Shown here: positions 16,746 through 23,213 of the stretch, piece by piece
Layout: the number at the start of each line of letters is the position of its first letter
Position numbering within the stretch: the first letter of the stretch is position 1
NCBI GenBank assembly: GCA_041554435.1
Contig: JBFFLX010000046.1
Location: 1-23,213 of the forward strand
Source of the DNA: BM524 sp041554435
GTDB lineage: Bacteria; Bacteroidota; Bacteroidia; Bacteroidales; F082
Reading direction: 5' to 3'
DNA length: 23,213 nt
Position numbers and translations under genes: made by a program
The notes under the pieces: generated by a model
Seen by the model: the letters and a program-made list of their open reading frames with translations, nothing else
Database searches by the model: none
Told to the model about the DNA's origin: nothing

Positions 16746-16771
16746 AATACTTAATTAAAGTATTAATACTT
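16746..16771 (+). promoter_or_regulatory. Overlapping palindromes upstream of the second kinase
   Basis: The segment reads AATACTT, 5 nt, then AAGTATTAATACTT. The 14 bp at 16758-16771 are a perfect palindrome, and the first arm (16746-16752) can also pair with the middle arm (16758-16764). It sits 33 bp before the ATG at 16805, where an operator would act. No equivalent was seen upstream of the first kinase. Binding by any protein is inference; AT-rich DNA gives short palindromes by chance. Confidence 0.4.
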
Positions 16772-16804
16772 ACCTTGCAACTTTTTTATTAATAATAACA
16801 GCTA

Positions 16805-19039
16805 ATGACCATTAATATACTTCTAAAAAAGACTGTACTATTATTCATCATTTTCATTGTATTAGGTTTATTTAGAATAAGTAATGCATCTGAACTGAAC
16901 TATGGTCAGGACATTGACACTTCTAAAGTTAACAATTATATTAAAATAGCCAGTGAGTATCTGAATATAAAACCTGATACTTCCAAGTATTTTATTGATA
17001 GTTTATATGATTTATCAAAGAAGTATGATTATAAGTACGGACTGTTCAAATCGTATCATTACCTGGGTAATTATCATTGGATGTATGCCAATTACGATAG
17101 CTCATTACATTATTATAAAAAAGCATTGTATTCGGCACAATTCACTTCCAGTAAACGAAATAAAGCATTGATACTGGGTAATATAGGAATGCTTTACAGT
17201 AATTTGTTTAATACTGATAGTGCTATTTATTATCTGGAAGAAACTGTTAGTTATTCCTTAGAAAACAATTCGGTTGATTTGGCTAATAAGGCAAATTTTG
17301 ATTTGGGAAGATTGTTCCTAAACCAAGGCAAATATGCTGATGCGATAAAGCATCTGATGCAGGTAAAAGATAGTCTGCCTAATTATCCAGATGCTAATCT
17401 TGAAGTTTTAGTTAATAGTATTTTCGGTAGTTTATATTATCATATGGAGGATTTTGATAACTCATTGTCATATTATAATAAAGCTATTGAATTAAATAAA
17501 AAAAACCATGACATTAATATTCTTCCAAATATACTTGCATTTAAAGGGCAACTTTATTTTGATCTTAAAAATAATCTTGACTCAGCCACATACTATTATA
17601 AATATGCTCAAAAAGTAGCGGATGATTATCATAAAGAGTTTATTAATATTAATGTAAATATAGGCTTAGGAAATGTACTTGGTAAGAAAAGGGATTATGA
17701 TTCATCATCATATTATTATTTCAAAGTACTTGAAAGTCCGGTGATTGAAAATAATTTGGGATCAAAAGCCGCTGCATTAGTAAATATTGGATCAAATTAT
17801 CTAAAAATTAATGATTATAAACAATCGGAAAAGTACCTTAATAAAGGACTTAATTTGGCAGATAGTTTGGGTATAATTAATTACCAACGAATAGCTTATG
17901 AAAACCTTATTCGTTTAGCTGAAGCAACAAAAAAATACAAAAAAAGTGTTGAATATTATCAATTATATACCGAAATAACCGACAGTATTCATAAAGATGA
18001 AGCACATCAACAACTGGAAAAATATAAGTTTAATAAATATCTGGCAGATCAAAGTTTTAATATTAACTATTTAGAAAAAGAAAATGAACTGAAAACTCGA
18101 TTATTACAAAATAGAAATATTTTAATAATACTGTTATTACTAGGTGCTGTAAGTCTGTTCATTTATCTCATTAGTATATATATGAACAGAAAAAAAATAG
18201 AGAGGCTGGCAGCAGAATTAGAAAATAAAAATCAGGATCTAGGAAATGTAAACGTAGAATTAATTAATTTAAATGAAGAATTAAATCTTCTAAATGAAGA
18301 ATTAAATGCTGTTAATGAGAATCTTACTGAAAAACAAAATGAACTTATCGAAGCTAATCAGACAAAAGATAAGTTTTTTACCATAATAGGTCATGATTTA
18401 AAAAGTCCGTTTAATAGTTTATTGGGCTTCCTGAATTTATTAAATTCTGATTGGGATTTGCTCGACGATACTGAAAAGAAAAACGTAATTGATAAACTTC
18501 ATAAAAGCACTGAGGTTACTTATTCCTTACTTGAAGATTTGTTAGATTGGAGTAAAACACAAAGGGGATTAATAAAAGCAAATATTGAGGTATTCGAGGT
18601 GAAACCCAAATTAGATGAAATTTTTAATTCAATAAAGAAGCAGGTAAATGAAAAAAGGATCTCATTTGATTTTGTAATTGATGATAAATTTGAATTAGAA
18701 ACAGATCCCAACTTATTCACTCATGTCATATTAAACCTTGTTGTTAATGCAGTAAAATTTACTCCTATAGGAGGAAAAGTTTCTGTTGTTGCAAAGAATA
18801 TTAGAGATGGCAAACAGATATGTGTTAGCGATACGGGCATTGGATTTCCTCAAGACAAAGTTAAGGATGTGTTTAACTTTGATTTCGATTTTAACAGATC
18901 AGGAACCAATAATGAAAAGAGTTCCGGAATGGGGCTCATATTATGTTCTGAATACTCTAAAATTATTGGAGCACAACTAACACTAGAGAGCAAAGAAAAT
19001 GAAGGAAGTACTTTCTGTATTTTCCTGAAAAACAGTTAA
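16805..19039 (+). CDS. TPR-sensor membrane histidine kinase (second of tandem pair)
   Basis: A 744-residue paralogue of the preceding gene with the same order: signal segment (~8-29), TPR region (~80-390), transmembrane helix (~438-460), coiled coil, HisKA with His530 in GHDLKSPF, N box LNLVVNAVKF, G1 DTGIGFP (676-682), G2 SSGMGL (706-711). Conserved positions have the same numbering in both proteins up to about residue 486 and are then offset by exactly 14, because the coiled coil has six heptads instead of four; three extra residues end the chain. It is also without receiver domain or adjacent regulator. Its stop codon overlaps the stop of the convergent acr3 gene. Confidence 0.93.
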   Translation: MTINILLKKTVLLFIIFIVLGLFRISNASELNYGQDIDTSKVNNYIKIASEYLNIKPDTSKYFIDSLYDLSKKYDYKYGLFKSYHYLGNYHWMYANYDSSLHYYKKALYSAQFTSSKRNKALILGNIGMLYSNLFNTDSAIYYLEETVSYSLENNSVDLANKANFDLGRLFLNQGKYADAIKHLMQVKDSLPNYPDANLEVLVNSIFGSLYYHMEDFDNSLSYYNKAIELNKKNHDINILPNILAFKGQLYFDLKNNLDSATYYYKYAQKVADDYHKEFININVNIGLGNVLGKKRDYDSSSYYYFKVLESPVIENNLGSKAAALVNIGSNYLKINDYKQSEKYLNKGLNLADSLGIINYQRIAYENLIRLAEATKKYKKSVEYYQLYTEITDSIHKDEAHQQLEKYKFNKYLADQSFNINYLEKENELKTRLLQNRNILIILLLLGAVSLFIYLISIYMNRKKIERLAAELENKNQDLGNVNVELINLNEELNLLNEELNAVNENLTEKQNELIEANQTKDKFFTIIGHDLKSPFNSLLGFLNLLNSDWDLLDDTEKKNVIDKLHKSTEVTYSLLEDLLDWSKTQRGLIKANIEVFEVKPKLDEIFNSIKKQVNEKRISFDFVIDDKFELETDPNLFTHVILNLVVNAVKFTPIGGKVSVVAKNIRDGKQICVSDTGIGFPQDKVKDVFNFDFDFNRSGTNNEKSSGMGLILCSEYSKIIGAQLTLESKENEGSTFCIFLKNS
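18270..18307 (+). repeat. Tandem 21-bp repeat encoding LNEEL heptads
   Basis: The 17-bp string TAAATGAAGAATTAAAT occurs at 18270-18286 and again at 18291-18307, an offset of 21 bp, which is one heptad of codons. It encodes consecutive LNEELN units in the linker coiled coil of the second kinase, within the two heptads absent from the first kinase. Confidence 0.85.
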
Positions 19040-20061
19040 TACTTCCATTTATTAGCTATACGAACCAGTGAGAGCATAACAGGCACTTCAACCAAAACGC
19101 CAACCACCGTTACCATTGCAGCAGGTGAGTTTAAACCAAAGAGTGCTATTGCTACGGCTACTGCAAGTTCAAAAAAATTGCTGGCTCCGATGAGTGCCGC
19201 CGGACTCATAATATTATGAGGTAGTTTCAGAAATTTACCCCCAAACCATGCCACAAAAAATATAAAATATGTTTGAATTACTAATGGGATTGCTACCAGC
19301 AATATAATTAGCGGATTTTCAATTATGTTCTTTCCCTGAAAAGCAAATAATAGAATAAGCGTTAATAGGAGAGCAATTATGCTAACAGGCTTGAACTTTG
19401 GTAAAAATTCATTCTTAAACCATTCTTCACCTCTTGCTCTAATCAGAATTTTATTGGTTAGATATCCGGCAATTAAAGGAATAAGTACAAACACAATAAT
19501 ACTTGCAATTAGAGTATTATAAGGAATGCTAATGTTTGTTATGCCAAGCAATAGGCCAACTATAGGGACAAAGGCAACTAAAATTATTAAATCGTTTACC
19601 GAAACTTGTACCAATGTGTAGTTGGGGTCGCCATCGGTGAGATAACTCCATACAAATACCATTGCAGTGCAGGGTGCTGCCCCTAATAAGATTGCTCCTG
19701 CTATATATTCCCCTGCCTGATCAGGGCTTATAAAAGCAGAGTACAAATGAGAGAAAAATATCCAGGCAAAAAAGGCCATAGTAAACGGCTTGATTAGCCA
19801 GTTTACAACTAATGTTAATATTATTCCTTTAGGACGTTTTCCAACATTTCTGATACTCGAAAAATCAACCTGCAGCATCATAGGGTAAATCATCAGCCAG
19901 ATTAATATTGCTACAGGTATGTTTACATTATAAATTTCCAATTTGCTCAGAGCCTCCATGCTTCCTGCAGAAAACTGCCCAATCAATATTCCCAAAATGA
20001 TGCAAAGTGCTACCCAAAGGCTTAAATACTTTTCGAAAAAGCCAATTTTTTTCTTACTCAT
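19036..20061 (-). CDS. acr3: Arsenite efflux transporter Acr3
   Basis: A 341-residue inner-membrane protein with about ten hydrophobic segments and full Acr3 length. The essential cysteine of TM4 is present at Cys131 (GAAPCTAMVFVWSYLTDGD), and the conserved glutamate of the last helix at Glu325 (VGVLVEVPVMLSL). It also contains the family stretch PMMLQVDF (60-67). Acr3 exports arsenite, As(III), in exchange for protons. It is the last gene of the arsR-arsC-arsM-acr3 operon, 14 bp after arsM. Its TAA overlaps that of the convergent second kinase, leaving no room for a terminator between them. Confidence 0.96.
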   Translation of the reverse strand: MSKKKIGFFEKYLSLWVALCIILGILIGQFSAGSMEALSKLEIYNVNIPVAILIWLMIYPMMLQVDFSSIRNVGKRPKGIILTLVVNWLIKPFTMAFFAWIFFSHLYSAFISPDQAGEYIAGAILLGAAPCTAMVFVWSYLTDGDPNYTLVQVSVNDLIILVAFVPIVGLLLGITNISIPYNTLIASIIVFVLIPLIAGYLTNKILIRARGEEWFKNEFLPKFKPVSIIALLLTLILLFAFQGKNIIENPLIILLVAIPLVIQTYFIFFVAWFGGKFLKLPHNIMSPAALIGASNFFELAVAVAIALFGLNSPAAMVTVVGVLVEVPVMLSLVRIANKWKY

Positions 20062-20075
20062 AACAGATAAAGTGT

Positions 20076-20876
20076 TTATTTATAGGCAGTAACAGTTATA
20101 CTGAAAATACCTGTTTTATCGCGTTTTAATTTTCGTAATTCGTCTAAACTTAAGTAATTAAGCATAATGCTGTTTGGAATTTCAATTTCCTTCTCCTTAT
20201 GGATTTCAATATTTTTAAATCCACTTTCTTCAATAATTTGAAGATATTCATTTTTTTCCAACGCCCCTGAAACACAACCTGCATACATTTCAGCATTTTC
20301 TTTTATTTTTTCAGGTAATTTGCCAAGTATAACCACATCAGAAACACAAAAATGTCCTCCGGGTTTAAGTGTGCGTAATATTTCGGCAAAAGCCTTTGTT
20401 TTATCGGGAACCAAATTTAAAACGCAATTTGATATTATTACATCAAATGAATTGTCTTCCAGTGGCATATCCTCTATATCGCCTTTAACAAAATCAACAT
20501 TTTTATATCCTAATTTGTTGTTATTTTCGATAGCCTTTTTAAGCATATCATCAGTAAAGTCGATACCGGTAACTTTTCCTTCCTCACCAACAATTGATCT
20601 GGCAACAAAACAATCATTTCCGGCACCACTGCCCAGATCCAGAACGCTATCTCCTTTGTTTATACCTGCAAATGCAGTGGGTAGTCCGCAACCTAGGCCC
20701 AGATCTGCGTCTTTAACATAGCCTTCTTCTTTGGAATAATCATCACTAAATATTGTGTAGTCAATACTGCTGCAGCAATCGGTACCCCCGCAACATGATG
20801 TTTCATTGTCGCTTTTACTCTGATTGGCAATAATGCTATACTTTTCCTTAACTACTTCTTTTATGTCCTTGTTCAT
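20076..20876 (-). CDS. arsM: Arsenite S-adenosylmethionine methyltransferase ArsM
   Basis: A 266-residue cytoplasmic enzyme that methylates As(III). SAM motif I is LDLGSGAGND (79-88). Three cysteines match the conserved catalytic set: Cys63 (GLGCGLPT), Cys151 (SNCVLNLV) and Cys201 (AGCVSGAL), the last two 50 residues apart as in characterised ArsM. The N terminus also has two vicinal cysteine pairs, Cys28/29 and Cys34/35 (CCGGTDCC), as found in many bacterial ArsMs. The ATG overlaps the arsC stop codon by one base (TAATG), so translation is probably coupled. Products would be methylated, partly volatile arsenicals. Confidence 0.96.
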   Translation of the reverse strand: MNKDIKEVVKEKYSIIANQSKSDNETSCCGGTDCCSSIDYTIFSDDYSKEEGYVKDADLGLGCGLPTAFAGINKGDSVLDLGSGAGNDCFVARSIVGEEGKVTGIDFTDDMLKKAIENNNKLGYKNVDFVKGDIEDMPLEDNSFDVIISNCVLNLVPDKTKAFAEILRTLKPGGHFCVSDVVILGKLPEKIKENAEMYAGCVSGALEKNEYLQIIEESGFKNIEIHKEKEIEIPNSIMLNYLSLDELRKLKRDKTGIFSITVTAYK

Positions 20877-21292
20877 TATCTTAAGTTTTTAATGTAAAAA
20901 TTTTTAAATGCATATTCTATTTCGTCCCGAACTCTGCGGTATTCATTTAAAATAAATTCCTCACTTCCTTTTGCATTAACAGGATCGTCGAATCCGATGT
21001 GTATACGATTTTTCACTTCTCCAACGAAAGCAGGACATGTTTCGTTAGCCCCACCACACACTGTTATTACATAATCCCATTCTTCATCAATATATTTGTC
21101 AATTGAGTCGGAAGTATGATTACTTATATCAATCCCAATTTCATTCATTACTTCAACAGCCTTTTGGGCAATTTTTCCTGATGCTTCGGTTCCTGCCGAT
21201 CTGACTATCAAATTATTGTCGAAATGCTCCAAAAACCCATGTGCCATTTGCGATCGGCAACTATTTCCTGTACATATAATTAATATCTTCAT
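20876..21292 (-). CDS. arsC: Arsenate reductase ArsC, thioredoxin-dependent type
   Basis: A 138-residue enzyme of the low-molecular-weight phosphatase fold that reduces arsenate to arsenite. The P-loop is CTGNSCR (Cys7 to Arg13), and the redox relay cysteines are Cys79 and Cys86 (VCGGANETC). The spacings 7-79-86 equal those of S. aureus ArsC (10-82-89), identifying the thioredoxin-coupled class rather than the glutaredoxin class. DDP (at ~107) provides the general-acid aspartate. It supplies As(III) to both ArsM and Acr3, which follow in the operon; arsR ends 9 bp upstream. Confidence 0.96.
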   Translation of the reverse strand: MKILIICTGNSCRSQMAHGFLEHFDNNLIVRSAGTEASGKIAQKAVEVMNEIGIDISNHTSDSIDKYIDEEWDYVITVCGGANETCPAFVGEVKNRIHIGFDDPVNAKGSEEFILNEYRRVRDEIEYAFKNFYIKNLR

Positions 21293-21301
21293 ATTTTTGT
21301 T

Positions 21302-21631
21302 TTAACATTTAATGCCTTTAATATCAATGCATTTTAAATACTCCTGAATTTGCTTTTTTATCTGATCTATTTTAGAACTGTTTAAACAGTAATTTGTTCT
21401 TGAACCATCAATATGCCCCACTATAAACCCACTGTCTTTTAATTCTTTAAGATGCTGATTTACTGTGGTTCTCCCCAAAGGGATTTCTTCTGAAATATCT
21501 CCGGTAAAGCATGATTTTGTTTCCGCAAGAAATTTTAGAATTTGTAATCTTGCAGGATGTGCCAGAGCCTTGAAATATGTGGCGCTTTCCACTAATCCAT
21601 CTTCAAATAATTCTGTTTTCGATGTTGCCAT
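21302..21631 (-). CDS. arsR: ArsR/SmtB-family arsenic-responsive repressor
   Basis: A 109-residue winged-helix repressor: ALAHPARLQILKFL (22-35), recognition helix TTVNQHLKELKDSGFI (55-70), wing DGSRTNYCL. The classical ELCVC metalloid site of the E. coli type is not present; the equivalent place reads ETKSCF with a single Cys41. Other cysteines are Cys82, Cys101 and the C-terminal Cys109, so As(III) sensing presumably uses a different set. The frame runs up to 21661, but that start would lie within the operator and ahead of the -7 element, so the ATG at 21631 was chosen. It is the first gene of the ars operon and presumably controls it. Confidence 0.92.
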   Translation of the reverse strand: MATSKTELFEDGLVESATYFKALAHPARLQILKFLAETKSCFTGDISEEIPLGRTTVNQHLKELKDSGFIVGHIDGSRTNYCLNSSKIDQIKKQIQEYLKCIDIKGIKC

Positions 21632-21640
21632 ATTAAATAT

Positions 21641-21690
21641 TTTGACGCAAAAATACGTCAAATATTAATACTAACGTATAAATACGTCAA
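21641..21690 (-). promoter_or_regulatory. arsR operator (two sites) with embedded -7 promoter element
   Basis: Site 1 is TTTGACG-N8-CGTCAAA at 21641-21662, a perfect 7-bp inverted repeat. Site 2 is CTAACG-N8-CGTCAA at 21671-21690, with the same geometry and two mismatches. The right halves form an 11-bp direct repeat AAATACGTCAA 29 bp apart. Read on the minus strand, the 8-nt spacer of site 1 (21648-21655) is TATTTTTG, an exact Bacteroidota -7 element (TAnnTTTG). Transcription would start near 21641, about 10 nt before the arsR ATG, so a repressor on site 1 would cover the promoter. Site 2 lies over the expected -33 region. Confidence 0.75.
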
Positions 21691-21726
21691 TAAAATTTCA
21701 AATATTTTTAAGATTGAAAATTTTAA

Positions 21727-21734
21727 TACTTTTG
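21727..21734 (+). promoter_or_regulatory. -7 promoter element for the HAD phosphatase gene
   Basis: TACTTTTG matches TAnnTTTG exactly and lies 21 bp before the ATG at 21756. No convincing TTTG -33 element is seen at the usual spacing. The ars operator sites lie 37-86 bp upstream, so regulation by ArsR is possible but not directly indicated. Confidence 0.5.
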
Positions 21735-21755
21735 AGAATATTAAAAATAATAGAA

Positions 21756-22637
21756 ATGAAGATATTTATAAATAGGTATACTCTGATTATCAGTATGATA
21801 TTCCTGGGATTTGTTGTCTATGCCCAGGGAGTAAAAATTGATTCTACCGTAAATTATAAGGAAGTTAAACTTCTTATCGATCAAAAGATAGATCAATATG
21901 GTGTTGAGGAGGTGTTAATAGTTTTCGATATCGATAATACAATATTAACGAGCAATGTTGATTTGGGGGGTGATGTTTGGTACCAATGGCAAACCGGAAA
22001 ATTAAATATCAAACCAACTGAAAAGCAAAAAGTTAAAAAATGCTTTTATGAAGATGCCATTGGATTGTTATATGAGTTGGGAACAACTAATCTAACAGAT
22101 AAAAGATTGCCGGGATATATTAGTGGATGGCAGCAAGAAGGTGTTTCAATTATGGCCTTAACTTCAAGAAGTTCGAAATACCGGTTTCCAACAGAAAGAG
22201 AATTGATAAAACATGGTGTTGATTTTAGTATTTCGCCTTTAAAAACCATAGAAGGCAATGATATTATTTTAAATTATACATTAAAACGTTCACTCAGTTA
22301 TATGAATGGAATTATGATGACAACAGGGATGAACAAAGGTAAAATGCTTGAATTAATTCTTGGCAGAACAGGTCGTAGTTTTAAGTCTATTATCTTCATC
22401 GACGACTCAGAACATAATATTGAGAACATGGCAAAGGAGTTCAATAATAATTTAGATATTGACATGAATATCATTCATTATCAAAAGATTATTAATGAAA
22501 GAAAAATAGCTAATGGGGGAGAGGTTTTAACGCAGGCACAGGTAGATAAGATGGCAGAAGATTGGGATAAGTTGCAAAAAACTCTCAATGAAATTTTCCC
22601 CGGAAGAGATACAGGCGAATGTGTAAGTCCGTTCTAA
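21756..22637 (+). CDS. Exported HAD-superfamily phosphatase (DUF2608-type)
   Basis: A 293-residue protein with a signal peptide (residues 1-24, ending VYAQ). HAD motifs appear in order: motif I DIDNT (58-62, nucleophile Asp58 and Asp60), motif II ALTSR (134-138), a lysine motif III near GMNKGK (191-196), and motif IV FIDDSEHN (214-221). The spacing and the GDVWYQWQ segment after motif I resemble DUF2608 family proteins, periplasmic HAD-like phosphatases of unknown substrate. The frame is open from a TTG at 21714, but the ATG at 21756 gives a normal signal peptide and sits 21 bp after a -7 element. It is divergent from arsR and abuts the convergent permease stop codon with no gap. Confidence 0.82.
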   Translation: MKIFINRYTLIISMIFLGFVVYAQGVKIDSTVNYKEVKLLIDQKIDQYGVEEVLIVFDIDNTILTSNVDLGGDVWYQWQTGKLNIKPTEKQKVKKCFYEDAIGLLYELGTTNLTDKRLPGYISGWQQEGVSIMALTSRSSKYRFPTERELIKHGVDFSISPLKTIEGNDIILNYTLKRSLSYMNGIMMTTGMNKGKMLELILGRTGRSFKSIIFIDDSEHNIENMAKEFNNNLDIDMNIIHYQKIINERKIANGGEVLTQAQVDKMAEDWDKLQKTLNEIFPGRDTGECVSPF

Positions 22638-23213
22638 TTAGAAACCGATATAGTTGAAAATAAAGCCAACTATTATTATTCCGCTGCTTACAATTCCAAT
22701 AAAGATGGCTATCATTTGCCACTTTAAAACTTTTTTAAGAATAATTATTTCTGGTAGAGAAAGGGCAATTACCGACATCATAAAAGCAAGAGCAGTTCCT
22801 AAACTAACTCCTTTTTCAATTAGTACGCTAACAATAGGTATAACTCCGGCAGCATTGGAATAAAGAGGTACACCAATTAAAATTGCCAGAGGAACTCCAT
22901 ACCAATTTTCACTTCCCAGTATTGAACTCAAATAATCGGCAGGAACATAAGCATGGGCCAGCGCACCTATACCGATTCCAATAATTATATAGAGCCAAAT
23001 TTTGCCTACAATTTCTTTAACAGTCTGATAACCATTGTTTATTCTGTCGTAAAAACTTAGTTTGTCTTCTGTAGTATCTGTGTTTACTGACTTTATACTA
23101 AACACCCAGTCGGCTACATATTTTTCAAGTTTTAACTTACCAATCAGCCAGCCGGAAAAAATGGCAATTGTTAAACCGGTAAATATGTATATCAGGGCCA
23201 CTTCCCAACCAAA
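22638..23213 (-). CDS. YraQ/DUF318-family permease, ArsP-like (C-terminal part)
   Basis: An open frame of 191 codons enters from the right edge; the N-terminal part is outside the window. An internal GTG at 23201 could be misread as the start, but the frame continues upstream without a stop. The visible part has a hydrophobic segment, a charged cytoplasmic loop (~residues 35-60 of the visible part), and then the family core: KIWLYIIIGIGIGA, GVPLYSNAAGVIPI, and AFMMSVIALSLPEIIIL. This family includes ArsP (methylarsenite efflux) and metal-linked YraQ permeases. Next to the ars genes an organoarsenical or metal export role is a fair inference, but the diagnostic N-terminal half cannot be seen. 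Confidence 0.85.
   Translation of the reverse strand, partial: FGWEVALIYIFTGLTIAIFSGWLIGKLKLEKYVADWVFSIKSVNTDTTEDKLSFYDRINNGYQTVKEIVGKIWLYIIIGIGIGALAHAYVPADYLSSILGSENWYGVPLAILIGVPLYSNAAGVIPIVSVLIEKGVSLGTALAFMMSVIALSLPEIIILKKVLKWQMIAIFIGIVSSGIIIVGFIFNYIGF

Noticed and set aside
18786..18980. A 64-codon frame inside the second kinase in another reading frame.
   Set aside because: It lies wholly within the conserved HATPase region and has no independent start signal or recognisable motif.
14367..19039. The kinase pair considered as part of a mobile element or recent horizontal insertion.
   Set aside because: No transposase, integrase, terminal repeats or target-site duplications flank it, and base composition looks like that of the neighbours; ordinary tandem duplication explains it.
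1..23213. CRISPR arrays, tRNA/rRNA genes, toxin-antitoxin pairs, and known phage-defence genes.
   Set aside because: No regularly spaced repeats, cloverleaf-like segments or defence-family proteins were recognised on either strand by reading; a covariance-model or profile search could not be run.

Overview
This 23.2 kb window looks like chromosomal DNA of a low-GC member of the Bacteroidota, probably a Bacteroidales/Marinilabiliales-type or Cytophaga-Flavobacterium-type free-living bacterium. The signs are: a C-terminal tail resembling a type IX secretion sorting domain at the left edge; many Bacteroidota-style lipoproteins; weak or absent Shine-Dalgarno sites; and promoters of the TTTG-N19-TAnnTTTG type (best example at 312-342). 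No rRNA, tRNA, CRISPR array, integrase or insertion sequence was seen. No gene-free stretch exceeds 300 bp; the longest is 254 bp, at 16551-16804.

Left part, + strand (1-5471): the end of a probable secreted protein, an NTF2/SnoaL-like lipoprotein with its own clear promoter, a Gfo/Idh/MocA oxidoreductase, a secreted protein with a MORN-like segment and a TonB-C-like domain, a stand-alone TfoX C-terminal domain, and a leucine-rich-repeat lipoprotein followed by a hairpin terminator. After that come a DUF3089 alpha/beta-hydrolase lipoprotein and a CsaA-type tRNA-binding-fold protein.

Middle part, - strand (5497-14212): a six-gene co-directional run reading, in transcription order, DksA/TraR zinc-finger protein, MFS transporter, GNAT-fold protein, and then a complete tripartite RND efflux system (periplasmic adaptor, HAE1-type pump, outer-membrane factor) with 4 and 7 bp between its genes.

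Right-middle, + strand (14367-19039): two tandem paralogous membrane histidine kinases, each with signal segment, TPR sensor region, transmembrane helix, coiled coil, HisKA and HATPase. They are collinear without gaps except for exactly 14 residues (two heptads) in the coiled coil and three extra residues at the C terminus. No response regulator is present in the window.

Right part (19036-23213): an arsenic cluster. On the - strand, arsR-arsC-arsM-acr3 forms a tight operon: metalloid-responsive repressor, thioredoxin-type arsenate reductase, arsenite S-adenosylmethionine methyltransferase, and Acr3 arsenite efflux. Divergent from arsR is an exported HAD phosphatase of the DUF2608 type, and convergent with that lies the C-terminal part of a YraQ/DUF318 (ArsP-like) permease that runs off the window. 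The arsR-HAD intergenic region holds two copies of an operator-like inverted repeat with 8-nt spacers; the spacer of the better copy is itself an exact -7 promoter element for arsR.

The most notable observations are this operator/promoter arrangement, the phase-preserving two-heptad difference between the twin kinases, the palindrome cluster in front of the second kinase, and the exported phosphatase paired with the arsenic genes.
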